This document shows positions 1-8,133 of a stretch of 64,000 bases of DNA, one piece after another. The position numbers were made by a program, and so were the translations under genes. Location: assembly GCF_000010425.1 (NCBI RefSeq), contig NC_008618.1, forward strand, positions 1,853,946 to 1,917,945, given 5' to 3'. A model generated the notes under the pieces. The model worked only from the letters and a program-made list of their open reading frames with translations. It searched no databases and was not told where the DNA came from. Within the stretch, counting starts at the first letter, position 1. Every line of letters begins with the position of its first letter. Origin of the DNA: Bifidobacterium adolescentis ATCC 15703. Lineage in GTDB: Bacteria; Actinomycetota; Actinomycetes; Actinomycetales; Bifidobacteriaceae.

Positions 1-805
1 TGAAGGTGAAGCGATCGCGCATGATGTGTTCGTCGGCGTCGGTATCGTCTTTGGCAGCATCATTCTTGTCGTTATCGTTGCCGTTTTGAGCCGACGCGGC
101 ATCCTTGTCGGCGTCATTCTTACCGTTCTTGTCGGCATCGTCGGCATCTTCAGCAGTGTTGCCATCGTTGTCAGCATCGTCCGCATCGCCGGTTTTGCCG
201 TCATCGGCTGTCGCGCCCGCATCGCCATTCGCCACAGCATCCGTGCGATTTTCGCCGGCATGGTCGTTTCGATCGCCGTCTTGAGCCGGTGCAGCACCAT
301 TTGCAGGTACGTCAGCGTTCTCAGCCGTCGGCTGCCTAACCGCCTGCCGTTCCTGCTCCTTCTGCTCATTCGGCTGTTCCGTCTTATCGCACGGCTGCCG
401 CTGTTCCGGCATCGTCTCCGACGGTTGTTCCGGTTGCGATTGCGACTGCAGTTGCGATTGCGCTTGTTCGTTCGATGGCTGATGCGATTCGCCGTCGTCC
501 GTAAGGCATTGTGCGTCGTCATCGTCCGTTGCGGACTGTCCGGCAACATCTTGCCCGGCAATGTCGGCAACGTCCGATCCGACTGCGTTTTCAGCATCGG
601 ATTGTTGTGTCGATTCCGGCTGGCTCGCTGCGGATTCGGCGGCCACGTTGCCGCCATCCGTCACCGTTTCGTCGGCGAACGCGGTCGCGCCGGCTCCCGT
701 GGTGCCGGCCAGCATCGCAATCGTGACAAGCAATGCGGTGAATTTTCCCATCCGCGCGCCACACCGGCTTATGAAGCCGGCAAGCGGGTCCTTCATCCAC
801 TTCAT
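1..805 (-). CDS. Secreted Asp/Gln-rich surface protein, incomplete at window edge
   Basis: A stop-free reading frame runs from an ATG at 805 off the left end, so only the N-terminal 268 residues are visible. A possible in-frame ATG lies at 823. Residues 1-45 form a typical signal peptide: basic start, hydrophobic stretch TALLVTIAMLAGTTG, and a likely cleavage near AFAD. The mature part is low complexity: Gln/Ser/Pro/Glu-rich at about 100-160, then Asp/Asn/Ala/Lys-rich (DADDADNDG, DADKNGKND) to the edge. It looks like a disordered stalk of a wall-anchored protein. It follows a class C sortase on the same strand after about 130 nt, so it may be a sortase substrate; any anchor motif would lie outside the window. 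No enzymatic domain is visible. The plus-strand frames over this stretch are shadows. Confidence 0.75.
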   Translation of the reverse strand, partial: MKWMKDPLAGFISRCGARMGKFTALLVTIAMLAGTTGAGATAFADETVTDGGNVAAESAASQPESTQQSDAENAVGSDVADIAGQDVAGQSATDDDDAQCLTDDGESHQPSNEQAQSQLQSQSQPEQPSETMPEQRQPCDKTEQPNEQKEQERQAVRQPTAENADVPANGAAPAQDGDRNDHAGENRTDAVANGDAGATADDGKTGDADDADNDGNTAEDADDADKNGKNDADKDAASAQNGNDNDKNDAAKDDTDADEHIMRDRFTF

Positions 806-949
806 GACATGTCCATCTCTCATGGCGCTGCGGCGAATTGCCTATGCGCCTCCATGCCTTGAACCTTATGGATGAACGTTTTGAAACCCGTCCCCTCCAT
901 TGATGGGTTCGGGGAACGTACGGACCCGCGAAAATCGCGGCCTTCCCCC

Positions 950-2239
950 TTATCCTTTACGCGGCCAGGCGAAAGCGTGCCGCATGATTCGGTGTCGGGG
1001 CCGCATCGACCGCACGACCATGCAGCACAACAGCATGCCGCCCATCGTGCAAACGATGGTCATGGCGAGCGCGCCCAGTTCGGTCGCACGTTCGTCGCGC
1101 ACGTCGGCCGGATCTGGCGCGGGCAGCGGTATTGCGACGCGATGCCCGGAGACTAGCAGCCGATGCGTGTTGATGCCGTATGGCGTGCAGGTCATCAACG
1201 TCAGCCGGTCTTCGCCGGGCACGATTTTCAACCGTGAGACGTCGTCCGGTTCGATCACGCTGATTCGGTCCACTTCGTATCCCAGCGTCTCGTCCATCAC
1301 TTTGATGTACATGAAATCGCCGTCGTGCAGTTCGTCGAGCCGTGTGAACATCAACGATTTGACCAGGCCGCGATGCCCGGTGACCACCGTATGCGAGTCA
1401 GTGCCGCCGACCGGCAGGCTGGTGCCGTACAGATGCCCTGCGCCGACGGCGAGCACCGGTTCGGACGTACCATGCCGAATCGGCAGTTCCACACCGATTT
1501 TGGGCACCAATACCGTGCCCATGATGCCTGCGCCGGAATCCAGCAGGCCCTGATAGTTCGCGTCCGTGTCCGCCGCGGAAAGCCCGGCACCGCCGGAATG
1601 TGCCGAATCGTCGGCGGTATCAGCATCTCCGGAAGTGCCAGCCGGTCTGGTAGTGAACGGATCGGCCGCCTCGCCCAATACCGGCTGTCCTTCCACGGCA
1701 AGCCGCCGATTGTATGCGCGCGCCCGTTCCAACTCCTCCATCGCCATCGGATACGGCCATCCGGCAACCGTGCGAGCCGCCGAATCGGATGTCTCGGCCA
1801 AGCGCCGCGCGGAATGCGCATGCATGGCGAACGGCAACGACGCGACCACCACCGCGCCCACAATCAGCAGCACGGACACGCACCGCACCAATATGAAACG
1901 AATCCGCCGCAGCCTGCGCGCGCGAACCACATCGGCAATGTCAATCGCCTCGTAAAACGACGGCGTTCCAGCGAACGTTCCAGCAGACGTTCCAGCGAAC
2001 GCAACAGTTCCGGCATGACCACTGTCGGCAGCTGCATCGGCATCAGATCCGACTCCGGCGCCATTGCCGATGCCATCGTTATCATCACCGGCATCATAGG
2101 AATCAGCCGAGGCGCCCGCCACGGCACCGAACAGCCGCATGGGCGAACGCAGCACCTCATGCGCATGCACGTAGGAATCCGTCCTGCGGGCGAGCAGACG
2201 GACGGGTTTACTCATCAATCGAGAGGCAGACCAAAACAT
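950..2239 (-). CDS. Class C (pilus-type) sortase
   Basis: Membrane transpeptidase that joins LPxTG-type proteins into pili or to the wall. The C-terminal half holds the sortase core: VVTGHRGL with the catalytic His, then TLMTCTPYGINTHRLLVSGHR with the catalytic Cys and Arg. TCTPYGINTHRL is the class C signature. A transmembrane segment (LVRCVSVLLIVGAVVVASLPF) precedes the catalytic domain, and a hydrophobic stretch near the C terminus (LGALAMTIVCTMGGMLLCCMVV) is the second class C anchor. I chose the ATG at 2239 because AAGGAG lies 6 nt upstream; an upstream ATG at 2260 lacks this. The protein is about 429 aa, longer than usual because of an Asp/Gly/Ala-rich cytosolic N-terminal region (about residues 35-95). 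The only visible partner is the downstream secreted protein. Confidence 0.93.
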   Translation of the reverse strand: MFWSASRLMSKPVRLLARRTDSYVHAHEVLRSPMRLFGAVAGASADSYDAGDDNDGIGNGAGVGSDADAAADSGHAGTVAFAGTSAGTFAGTPSFYEAIDIADVVRARRLRRIRFILVRCVSVLLIVGAVVVASLPFAMHAHSARRLAETSDSAARTVAGWPYPMAMEELERARAYNRRLAVEGQPVLGEAADPFTTRPAGTSGDADTADDSAHSGGAGLSAADTDANYQGLLDSGAGIMGTVLVPKIGVELPIRHGTSEPVLAVGAGHLYGTSLPVGGTDSHTVVTGHRGLVKSLMFTRLDELHDGDFMYIKVMDETLGYEVDRISVIEPDDVSRLKIVPGEDRLTLMTCTPYGINTHRLLVSGHRVAIPLPAPDPADVRDERATELGALAMTIVCTMGGMLLCCMVVRSMRPRHRIMRHAFAWPRKG

Positions 2240-2513
2240 GGGTTTCTCCTTCGAACACACCCATGTTCACACCCGCCATACGAAAGCCCTTGCCCCCTAT
2301 AGGAGGGCTTACCCCTAGAAAGACAACGGTTTCAGGCACGAAACCGGCAATTTTGGCACCAAACCGCGCAGCACCCCACCTACCGGCGGAACGCAGCTCA
2401 GACAAGCCGTTTTTCAGAGGAATGCAAGTCAGACGAATGTAAGCCAGACGAATGCAATCCAGGCGGACGAGCCCCGCAAATCCTTAAAAAACAGAAAAAG
2501 TCAAAGAAAGCGC
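2240..2513. other. Intergenic region upstream of sortase
   Basis: No gene is supported here. It contains a 15-nt tandem repeat (separate entry) just upstream of the yggS end, and G/C runs around 2295-2315 that could form a weak hairpin. It should hold the sortase promoter, but I see no convincing -35/-10 pair. Confidence 0.5.
2420..2464. repeat. 15-nt tandem repeat, three copies
   Basis: Three head-to-tail copies with period 15: GAATGCAAGTCAGAC (2420-2434), GAATGTAAGCCAGAC (2435-2449) and GAATGCAATCCAGGC (2450-2464). The second differs from the first at two positions and the third at three. They lie between the end of yggS and the sortase gene. A 15-nt period could be read as a five-residue coding repeat, but no gene is open across it. 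Confidence 0.8.
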
Positions 2514-3332
2514 TCAGATGAACGCACGCTCACCGAAAATCGCAGTGCCGACGCGCACGATGGTGGAACCTTCGGCGATGGCCAGTTCCATGTCGCCGGT
2601 CATGCCCATCGACAGTTCCCGGCAACGGTCCGTGCCCGGTTCGCCGGATGCGAGGATGAGGTCGCGGGTCTTGCGCAGGTGCGAGAAACCGCGGCGAATC
2701 ACCGTTTCGTCGTGCACATGCGCGCCGATCGTCATCAGTCCCTGCAATTCGATGCCGTCCAACGTGCCGATTTTCTGCGCGATGCGGATGGCGTGCGCCG
2801 GATCGCAACCGGATTTCGATTCCTCGCCGGATTCGTTGACTTCCAGCAACACGCCGACAGTAATACCGCGAGCCACGGCTCTACGTGAAATTTTTTCTGC
2901 CAAATCGATTGAATCGACCGATTCGATAGTGTCGACCACCGGCAGCACTTTGCCGATTTTATTGCTTTGCAGCTGGCCGATCAGGTGGAATGGAATATGC
3001 TCCGCCGCAGCATCCGGCGCGGCGCCTGCGACGCCCAGCGAAAACCCGCGTTCCGCGCATCGCCGTGCCAGCCCTTCGGCCTTCGCCGTCACTTCCTGCG
3101 GACGGTTCTCGCCGATCATGCGCACGCCGGCATCAATCGCAGCCATGATTTCGCCGATGTCGCGCGTCTTCGTGGCGGCCAGCAGGCGCACGGAGCCGGC
3201 TTCGCGTCCGGCTTGTTCCTCAGCTGCCGCGATGCGGTCGAGCACACGATGCACGCCGTCCGTGATCTCACGTGCGCGCGCATCGTCGATCACCTCGTTG
3301 GCGAGGTTCTTGTGATCCATGTATGCAGTCAT
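2514..3332 (-). CDS. yggS: YggS/PROSC-family PLP homeostasis protein
   Basis: Cytosolic pyridoxal-phosphate-binding protein that buffers PLP and affects amino-acid metabolism; the family has no proven catalytic activity. The 272-residue product shows the alanine-racemase N-terminal barrel: LLAATKTR with the PLP lysine near residue 54, IGENRPQEV, FHLIGQLQSNKIGKVLP, and the late LSMGMTGDMELAIAEGSTIVRVGTAIFG. These are diagnostic for the family. The ATG at 3332 follows AGAGGTGG at short spacing. The gene stands alone; in many Gram-positives it lies beside sepF, which is not seen here. Confidence 0.95.
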   Translation of the reverse strand: MTAYMDHKNLANEVIDDARAREITDGVHRVLDRIAAAEEQAGREAGSVRLLAATKTRDIGEIMAAIDAGVRMIGENRPQEVTAKAEGLARRCAERGFSLGVAGAAPDAAAEHIPFHLIGQLQSNKIGKVLPVVDTIESVDSIDLAEKISRRAVARGITVGVLLEVNESGEESKSGCDPAHAIRIAQKIGTLDGIELQGLMTIGAHVHDETVIRRGFSHLRKTRDLILASGEPGTDRCRELSMGMTGDMELAIAEGSTIVRVGTAIFGERAFI

Positions 3333-3450
3333 CGTCCACCTCTCGCAAATTCATTCGACCGCCGGTCCGCGGCCGGCACCACCGTTTCCGGCATGTCGGC
3401 TGATATTTCGATATCAGTGTTACCAGAAAACCGCCGACAACGTATAAAGA

Positions 3451-3506
3451 AGCCCGCGCGATGACCTGAAGTGAAGCGATAAAGCGGTCATAAATTCGCG
3501 CGGGCT
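3451..3506 (-). terminator. Terminator-like hairpin downstream of HTH gene
   Basis: AGCCCGCGCG plus ATGACC (3451-3466) pairs with GGTCAT (3486-3491) and CGCGCGGGCT (3497-3506), with a five-base bulge. On the minus strand the stem is followed by TTCTTTAT. It lies about 110 nt beyond the end of the minus-strand gene at 3620, so it probably ends that transcript. Confidence 0.7.
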
Positions 3507-3619
3507 ATAAAACTAGACGGCAGCAGAAGGGGGACTTCAAAGACTCCGTCTGCACATTTAATGTATCAGATAAATGCGCGCGAACCGCCGGAAAAACCAA
3601 TAAATCTGAAAACTTTTTT

Positions 3620-4039
3620 TCAGATTTTATCCCCCTTGCGTAGTCCCTCCACCAAACGCTCCAATTTATCGACGCGATCACTCAACACCATCACCTGGCA
3701 TACCAGCGATTGGATCTTGCCCAACGGCACTTCCGACATCGCATTGTGGCTGTCCACAGCCGTATCATGCGGTTCCGGCTCTTCGGCCGCCTTGCGCATG
3801 ATGTCCTCGTCACGCTTCCAGCGTGCGATATTGCGTTCGATGCGCTTGTGCCCGATGACCGATGGGCTCAATCCCGCGGAAATGAAGATCGCAGTTGGCT
3901 TCTCCCCCTGCAGATACCGCCTCATGCAGTCGATTTGGAATTCCCTCGCATACGTGATTCTGCTGTCCGTCACCGCGTCGATCGACGGCAATGTACGCAG
4001 GTATTCGATTTCCGCTCTACTGAACTGTCGCTTCGTCAT
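3620..4039 (-). CDS. Small helix-turn-helix protein, transposase-accessory-like
   Basis: A predicted 139-residue cytosolic protein. Residues 1-75 resemble the HTH module found next to IS3-type and other transposases: FSRAEIEYLRTLPSIDAV, RITYAREFQIDCMRRYLQGE, then IFISAGLSPSVIGHKRIERNIARW. The C-terminal part (about 100-135) is heptad-like (SLVCQVMVLSDRVDKLERLVEGL) and probably a coiled coil for oligomerisation. I chose the ATG at 4039 because AAGGGG lies 6 nt upstream; the longer frame adds 31 Arg-rich residues without a good ribosome site. No transposase catalytic gene or terminal inverted repeats are adjacent, so it is either domesticated or a stand-alone regulator. Function is not known. 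Confidence 0.65.
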   Translation of the reverse strand: MTKRQFSRAEIEYLRTLPSIDAVTDSRITYAREFQIDCMRRYLQGEKPTAIFISAGLSPSVIGHKRIERNIARWKRDEDIMRKAAEEPEPHDTAVDSHNAMSEVPLGKIQSLVCQVMVLSDRVDKLERLVEGLRKGDKI

Positions 4040-4410
4040 ATTCGCCCCTTGTAAATCCCCTTTTGACCGGCCATACCGATAACGCATAGACCGAATTGCC
4101 GAAATCACCACCCAGAATACCGGATGACGCACATCACCTTACGCACACCCCAAACGAAACGCGCGGCCCGTATCACCATGCGCTAAATATCCTTCTCACA
4201 CTGTGAGATACCTCACAGCGACAGCACGTTTCCGGAGCACGCTGCAGCCTCGGCATGGCACGTCACCGCACGTCCAGCAACGCATTCCACAATCGCGTCC
4301 CACGAAACCCGCCGTTCCGGCCGCCGATGCAGGTACAGTTGCAAGCATCGGCGCGACCGGTCTCCGCACCGGCAACACCGAACCGCCCGCCAACGACAGG
4401 AAGGAACCCC

Positions 4411-5568
4411 GTGCCAGGTCGTTTCGCACCCACCCCATCAGGCCGCATGCACATCGGCAACATCTATGCGATGCTCGGCGCATGGCTGTCCGCGCGTAGC
4501 CGCGGCGACGGCATGCTGCTGCGCATCGAAGACATCGACGAACCGCGCGTGGTGCCCGGCGCGGCCGAACTGATGATGGACGATCTGCATTGGCTTGGCT
4601 TGGATTGGGACGGCGATCCGGTGTTCCAATCCGCTCGGCACGACCTGTACCGTGAGGCGCTGCATTGCTTGGAAAACCTGACGATTGACGACGCATACGA
4701 TTCGCCGTTTGACGAGCGCAACGACCACACCCCCGCAGTCGGCAGCGCAGCCAACAACGCAATCGCTGGCACAACCCCGCTGATTTACCCTTGCTTCTGC
4801 TCGCGCGCCGACATCCGCGCAGCCTCCGCACCGCAGGAAGGCGACCGTTTCATGGTGTATCCCGGCACGTGCCGCCGGCTTATCGCCAGCAATCCGGATA
4901 CCGTCCGGCGGCGGCTGGCCAACGGCGACCGCCATTCGCTGCGCATCGCCATGCCCGCCGACACAAACCCGCACGCAACCGTCCAATTCGATGACGCAGT
5001 GTTCGGCCATCAGGAATTCAATCTGGCGCACGACGTCGGCGATACCATCGTGCGCCGCGCCGACGGCCTGTTCTCCTACCAGCTGGTGGTGGTCGTGGAC
5101 GATCTTGACATGGGCGTCGACGACATCGTGCGCGGCCGCGACCTGCTCCGGTCGAACGCCTTGCAAATCGCCATTCGCCGAGCGCTTATCAAGGCGGGAT
5201 TCCGCAAGGCGAAAACGCAGGCCTCTGCACCATCGCAGCACGCACCACAATCGCAATACACCCCATATAACCCCGAAAACCCACGGTACGCGCATCTGCC
5301 GCTTATCGACAACGCGGCCGGCCGCAGGCTCGCCAAACGCGAGCGCTCTTTGGATATGGGGGCGCTGCGCGCGCATGGCGTCACCGCGGAACAGGTTGTC
5401 GGCTATTGTGCGTGGCTGCTTGGTTTGCAGGGCGATTCCGCGCATACCAGTCCGCAGCCGATGAGCGCCGTCGAGGCGTTGCAGGAGTTCGATTGGGGTA
5501 AGGTACGGGCCGATACGGCCGACCGCAGTATCAGCCAAGACGATTTCGACGCGTATTTCGGCCTGTGA
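4411..5568 (+). CDS. gluQ: Glutamyl-Q tRNA(Asp) synthetase
   Basis: Class I synthetase-like enzyme that activates glutamate and transfers it to queuosine in tRNA-Asp; it lacks the anticodon-binding domain of GluRS. Evidence: [15 protein letters not shown] contains the HIGH-type motif, RIEDIDEPR follows, zinc-binding cysteines are in CFCS and YPGTCR, and [10 protein letters not shown] is the KMSKS-type loop. I place the start at the GTG at 4411, preceded by AGGAAGGAA, because the conserved domain begins at [10 protein letters not shown] immediately after; the frame is open back to an ATG at 4255, but that stretch has no family similarity. This gives about 385 aa, longer than the usual roughly 300, because of low-complexity inserts near residues 100-120 (after [16 protein letters not shown]) and 270-290. 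Confidence 0.9.
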   Translation: MPGRFAPTPSGRMHIGNIYAMLGAWLSARSRGDGMLLRIEDIDEPRVVPGAAELMMDDLHWLGLDWDGDPVFQSARHDLYREALHCLENLTIDDAYDSPFDERNDHTPAVGSAANNAIAGTTPLIYPCFCSRADIRAASAPQEGDRFMVYPGTCRRLIASNPDTVRRRLANGDRHSLRIAMPADTNPHATVQFDDAVFGHQEFNLAHDVGDTIVRRADGLFSYQLVVVVDDLDMGVDDIVRGRDLLRSNALQIAIRRALIKAGFRKAKTQASAPSQHAPQSQYTPYNPENPRYAHLPLIDNAAGRRLAKRERSLDMGALRAHGVTAEQVVGYCAWLLGLQGDSAHTSPQPMSAVEALQEFDWGKVRADTADRSISQDDFDAYFGL

Positions 5569-5578
5569 CAACGGCTGG

Positions 5579-5610
5579 CCGGGTCTCGCCGAATTGCCGA
5601 GACGACCCGG
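5579..5610. terminator. Possible hairpin between convergent genes
   Basis: CCGGGTCTCG (5579-5588) and CGAGACGACCCGG (5598-5610) can pair with a two-base bulge. It lies between the convergent gluQ and DUF3152 genes. There is no clear T-run on either side, so the terminator call is weak. Confidence 0.4.
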
Positions 5611-5663
5611 TCAGTCCGGGAAACAGCAGAAAGCAGCAGAAAATAACGGGAAGCAGTCGACGT

Positions 5664-6566
5664 TCAGCCGATCCACAGCTCCGAGTCAAGCGGATATTCG
5701 TTGACCTTGCAGCCGTCCAAATGCATGGATTGCTCCTGCATCAGCGGCGCCAACTGGCCTTCGCCGGCGCAGGTCGTTTCGTTGTCGATGTGCCCCAGCC
5801 GGTGTCCGACCTCGTGGTTGATCACCATCGTGCGGTATCGCGCCAGGTTGCCGCCGGCGGCGAGCCATTGTTGCGTGCCGCCGTTCCAACGGTCGTCGTT
5901 GACGATCACGTTGTTGTCGACCCTGCAGCTGTATTCCACCGAGCATGATGGCGAGAACGACGTCATTTCCGATGCTTGGGACAGCACGAGATTGAAATCG
6001 CAGTTGCCGTCCGTGGATTGGTCGAATATGGCTCCGGCGCGTGGCCATCCGTGTTCATCGTTGAGGATGCGGAACGCCGCGTTGCCGAATTCGTCGGCCG
6101 AACCGACGTTTCCTTTGGTTGCGATGCAGTAATGGTATTGCGTTACCGGTTTGCCGCTGTTTTGCGCGGTTTCCTGCGCTTTGTTCAGAATCGCGGTTTT
6201 CTCGTCGTCGCCCAGTGCCGCCGATTGCGCGCTCACCGCTTTGGCGACGGCCTGCTCTTCCTGCGATTGTTTGGTTTCCGGTTTGGTTTTTTTGGCCGTC
6301 TTATGCTGATTGGTTTTGGCTGTTTTCTTGGCTGGCTTCTTGGCCGACGTCGAATGCGTGGCTTGTGCCGTCGTCTGCGTGTTCGGCGTCATGCGGACCA
6401 GTAGTGCGTGCACGCTGCAGGACGTCATCGATGCGATCAGCAGGAACAGCACGAGCACCAGCACGGCGGCCCTGCGGATGCGAAACGCCTCAAGCCGTTC
6501 CCGTTGGCCCATTGTGGCGTCGGCTTTCGGATCGAGCGCACGTATGATACGACGAATCCGCTTCAA
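5664..6566 (-). CDS. DUF3152 secreted metalloprotease-like protein
   Basis: An actinobacterial envelope protein of unknown function. The C-terminal 160 residues are a DUF3152 domain: YHYCIATKGNVGS, FNLVLSQASEM, then a zincin-like INHEVGHRLGH (an HExxH-type site in which the second position is E and the third V), and Cys residues that probably form disulfides (CAGEGQ, DGCKVNEYP). One transmembrane helix (VLVLVLFLLIASMTSCSV) near residues 35-55 is followed by a Lys/Thr-rich linker (KKPAKKTAKTNQHKTAKKTK), so the domain is outside. I prefer the TTG at 6566, preceded by GGGAGG at 5 nt, over a TTG at 6605. Proteolysis is inferred from the motif only. Confidence 0.82.
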   Translation of the reverse strand: MKRIRRIIRALDPKADATMGQRERLEAFRIRRAAVLVLVLFLLIASMTSCSVHALLVRMTPNTQTTAQATHSTSAKKPAKKTAKTNQHKTAKKTKPETKQSQEEQAVAKAVSAQSAALGDDEKTAILNKAQETAQNSGKPVTQYHYCIATKGNVGSADEFGNAAFRILNDEHGWPRAGAIFDQSTDGNCDFNLVLSQASEMTSFSPSCSVEYSCRVDNNVIVNDDRWNGGTQQWLAAGGNLARYRTMVINHEVGHRLGHIDNETTCAGEGQLAPLMQEQSMHLDGCKVNEYPLDSELWIG

Positions 6567-6663
6567 TCCAGCCTCCCGATATGGTGATGTTTCTCTCTTC
6601 GGCAACAGTACCAGTCTCAGTCAACATGCCGAAGCCGCCGACCGCCATGCATACCACCTATGC

Positions 6664-6701
6664 GTAAGGCCCGTGGTTCCGGAGGGAATCACGGGCCTTA
6701 C
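6664..6701 (-). terminator. Terminator hairpin after aquaglyceroporin gene
   Basis: A perfect 12-bp inverted repeat: GTAAGGCCCGTG (6664-6675) and CACGGGCCTTAC (6690-6701), loop 14 nt. It is about 40 nt downstream of the minus-strand glpF-like gene. The T-run is poor. Confidence 0.7.
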
Positions 6702-6741
6702 CAGCATGCCAGACGAATGCCGGCAATCGTCAAAGTAATGC

Positions 6742-7473
6742 TCAGGCGAACAGCACCTTGAACAGGAACGCGCCGACGATCGCGCCTGCGATCGGGGCCA
6801 CGACCGGAATCCAGGCCTCGCCCCAGCGGGAATCGCCCTTGTTCGGAATCGGCAGGATGGCGTGCAGGAGGCGCGGCATGAGGTCGCGGGCAGGGTTCAG
6901 ACCAGGGCCGGTCGGGCCGCCCATGGAGGTCACGAGGCCCCACACGATGAAGCCGACGACGATGGACGCGGCGGCCGGGTTCGCCTTGCCCCACGGCAGG
7001 GACAGGCAGCACAGGGCGCCGAGCACCAGCATGAAGGTGCCGAAGAACTCGTTGAGGAAGTAGTTCACGCGGTCGTTGTGCGCGTCGGTGGTGCAGAAGG
7101 TGCCGAGGATGGCTTCGGCATCGTCGGTGTCCTTGTAGTGCGGCAGGTAGGTGACGTACACGATGAGCTGGCCCGCCACTGCGCCGAGCAGCTGGGCGAT
7201 GATGTACGGCAGGACCTCGTTCCACGGGAACATGCCGTTGACGGCCTGCGCGAGGGTCATGGCCGGGTTGATGTGGGCGCCGGAGACGCCGCCGAACATC
7301 AGGACCGGGAACATGACGCCGAAGCCGTAGCCCATGGCGATGTTCAGCCAGCCGGCATGGTAGCCCTTGGTGTTTTTCAGTTCCGCGTTGGCGACAGCGC
7401 CGTTGCCGAAGACCATCAGCACGGCGGTGCCGACGAATTCCGCGGCAAGCTTGGTGAAGAGTGTGTATTCCAC
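6742..7473 (-). CDS. glpF: MIP-family aquaglyceroporin (glycerol facilitator)
   Basis: Integral membrane channel for glycerol and other small neutral solutes. The 243-residue protein has six hydrophobic segments and both pore motifs: SGAHINPAMT and GPGLNPARDL. The Asp after the second NPAR is typical of glycerol-conducting members rather than strict aquaporins. The start is GTG at 7473 with AGAGGAAA about 8 nt upstream. It is monocistronic; no glpK or glpD is adjacent, so use of glycerol as carbon source is not implied by context. The gene symbol follows family resemblance only. Confidence 0.92.
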   Translation of the reverse strand: MEYTLFTKLAAEFVGTAVLMVFGNGAVANAELKNTKGYHAGWLNIAMGYGFGVMFPVLMFGGVSGAHINPAMTLAQAVNGMFPWNEVLPYIIAQLLGAVAGQLIVYVTYLPHYKDTDDAEAILGTFCTTDAHNDRVNYFLNEFFGTFMLVLGALCCLSLPWGKANPAAASIVVGFIVWGLVTSMGGPTGPGLNPARDLMPRLLHAILPIPNKGDSRWGEAWIPVVAPIAGAIVGAFLFKVLFA

Positions 7474-7570
7474 TGCAGTTTCCTCTATTGCTTCTTCTCT
7501 AACGATTCTTACGATTCGTGCGATTCGAGATGAATTGCGATTCCGCTCTGGGCGGACAACAGCGCACTAC

Positions 7571-7592
7571 CTTACTCCGTACGGAGGAAGTA
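7571..7592. promoter_or_regulatory. Palindrome upstream of glpF
   Basis: CTCCGTACGGAG (7575-7586) is a perfect 12-bp palindrome, with TTAC/GTAA extending the symmetry imperfectly. It lies about 100 nt upstream of the minus-strand glpF start and could be an operator, or just a short hairpin between tRNA-Lys and glpF. No regulator is identified. Confidence 0.35.
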
Positions 7593-7630
7593 ATGCGGCT
7601 TTGGGTGGACACATGTCCGAAATACGAAAA

Positions 7631-7655
7631 AGACCCAAGTCATTGGCTTGGGTCT
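7631..7655 (-). terminator. Rho-independent terminator of tRNA-Lys
   Basis: AGACCCAAG (7631-7639) and CTTGGGTCT (7647-7655) form a 9-bp stem with a 7-nt loop. On the minus strand the stem is followed by TTTTTCG, just after the tRNA-Lys 3' end. Confidence 0.9.
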
Positions 7656-7661
7656 TGTCTG

Positions 7662-7735
7662 TGCCCCCTCAGGGATTCGAACCCTGGACACGCTGATTAA
7701 GAGTCAGCTGCTCTAACCAACTGAGCTAAAGGGGC
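7662..7735 (-). tRNA. tRNA-Lys (CTT)
   Basis: On the minus strand the 74-nt sequence folds as a cloverleaf. The acceptor stem GCCCCTT pairs with AGGGGGC, the anticodon arm is GCTGA-CTCTTAA-TCAGC with anticodon CTT, and the T arm is CAGGG-TTCGAAT-CCCTG. The 3' CCA is not encoded. A terminator follows directly. Confidence 0.97.
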
Positions 7736-8133
7736 GTTGGTCTTGGCGAGGTTTTTGTTCTCGCTGAGCACATGGAGTAAATATACTCAGAATCGGAAAG
7801 AACGCAACCCTCGGCGTGTCGCAATCATAAAACCGCCATTTTCCAACGTTTTCAGCAAATCGCCATCTATGGTGCACATCGCGTCATACGACGAAAAATG
7901 CGGCGCGATGGCGCCATAAAATCCAAGTAATCACATTTTCTTCACATTCTGCCGCAATGCAACCACTCCGACAGTCAACGGCACGAACTTTTCCATCACA
8001 CATTTCCACCGCGGCGAGCCGAATAGCACGCATCATCGTCGAGCCCGTCGGCGCGCCAGAGGCCCTTTATAATAAGGACCATGGCGCGTCACAGGAGTAT
8101 ATAACGCGCATCAAGAAGGAGAAAGGCTTACCT
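7736..8133. other. Intergenic region upstream of zinc-ribbon gene
   Basis: No gene is supported. The frame of the downstream gene is open back to 7957, but those residues look non-coding. The stretch should contain the divergent promoters of tRNA-Lys (minus) and the zinc-ribbon gene (plus). TATAAT at 8068-8073 is a plausible -10 box for the latter. Confidence 0.5.

Noticed and set aside
26-862. Plus-strand ORF of 278 codons at the left edge
   Set aside because: Its sequence is Arg/Leu/Val-rich antisense of a better minus-strand gene with a signal peptide that runs off the window.
3620-4039. HTH protein considered as part of an intact insertion sequence
   Set aside because: No transposase catalytic domain next to it and no terminal inverted repeats.
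4438-5571. Long minus-strand ORF opposite gluQ
   Set aside because: It is a GC-driven shadow; the plus strand shows complete synthetase motifs.
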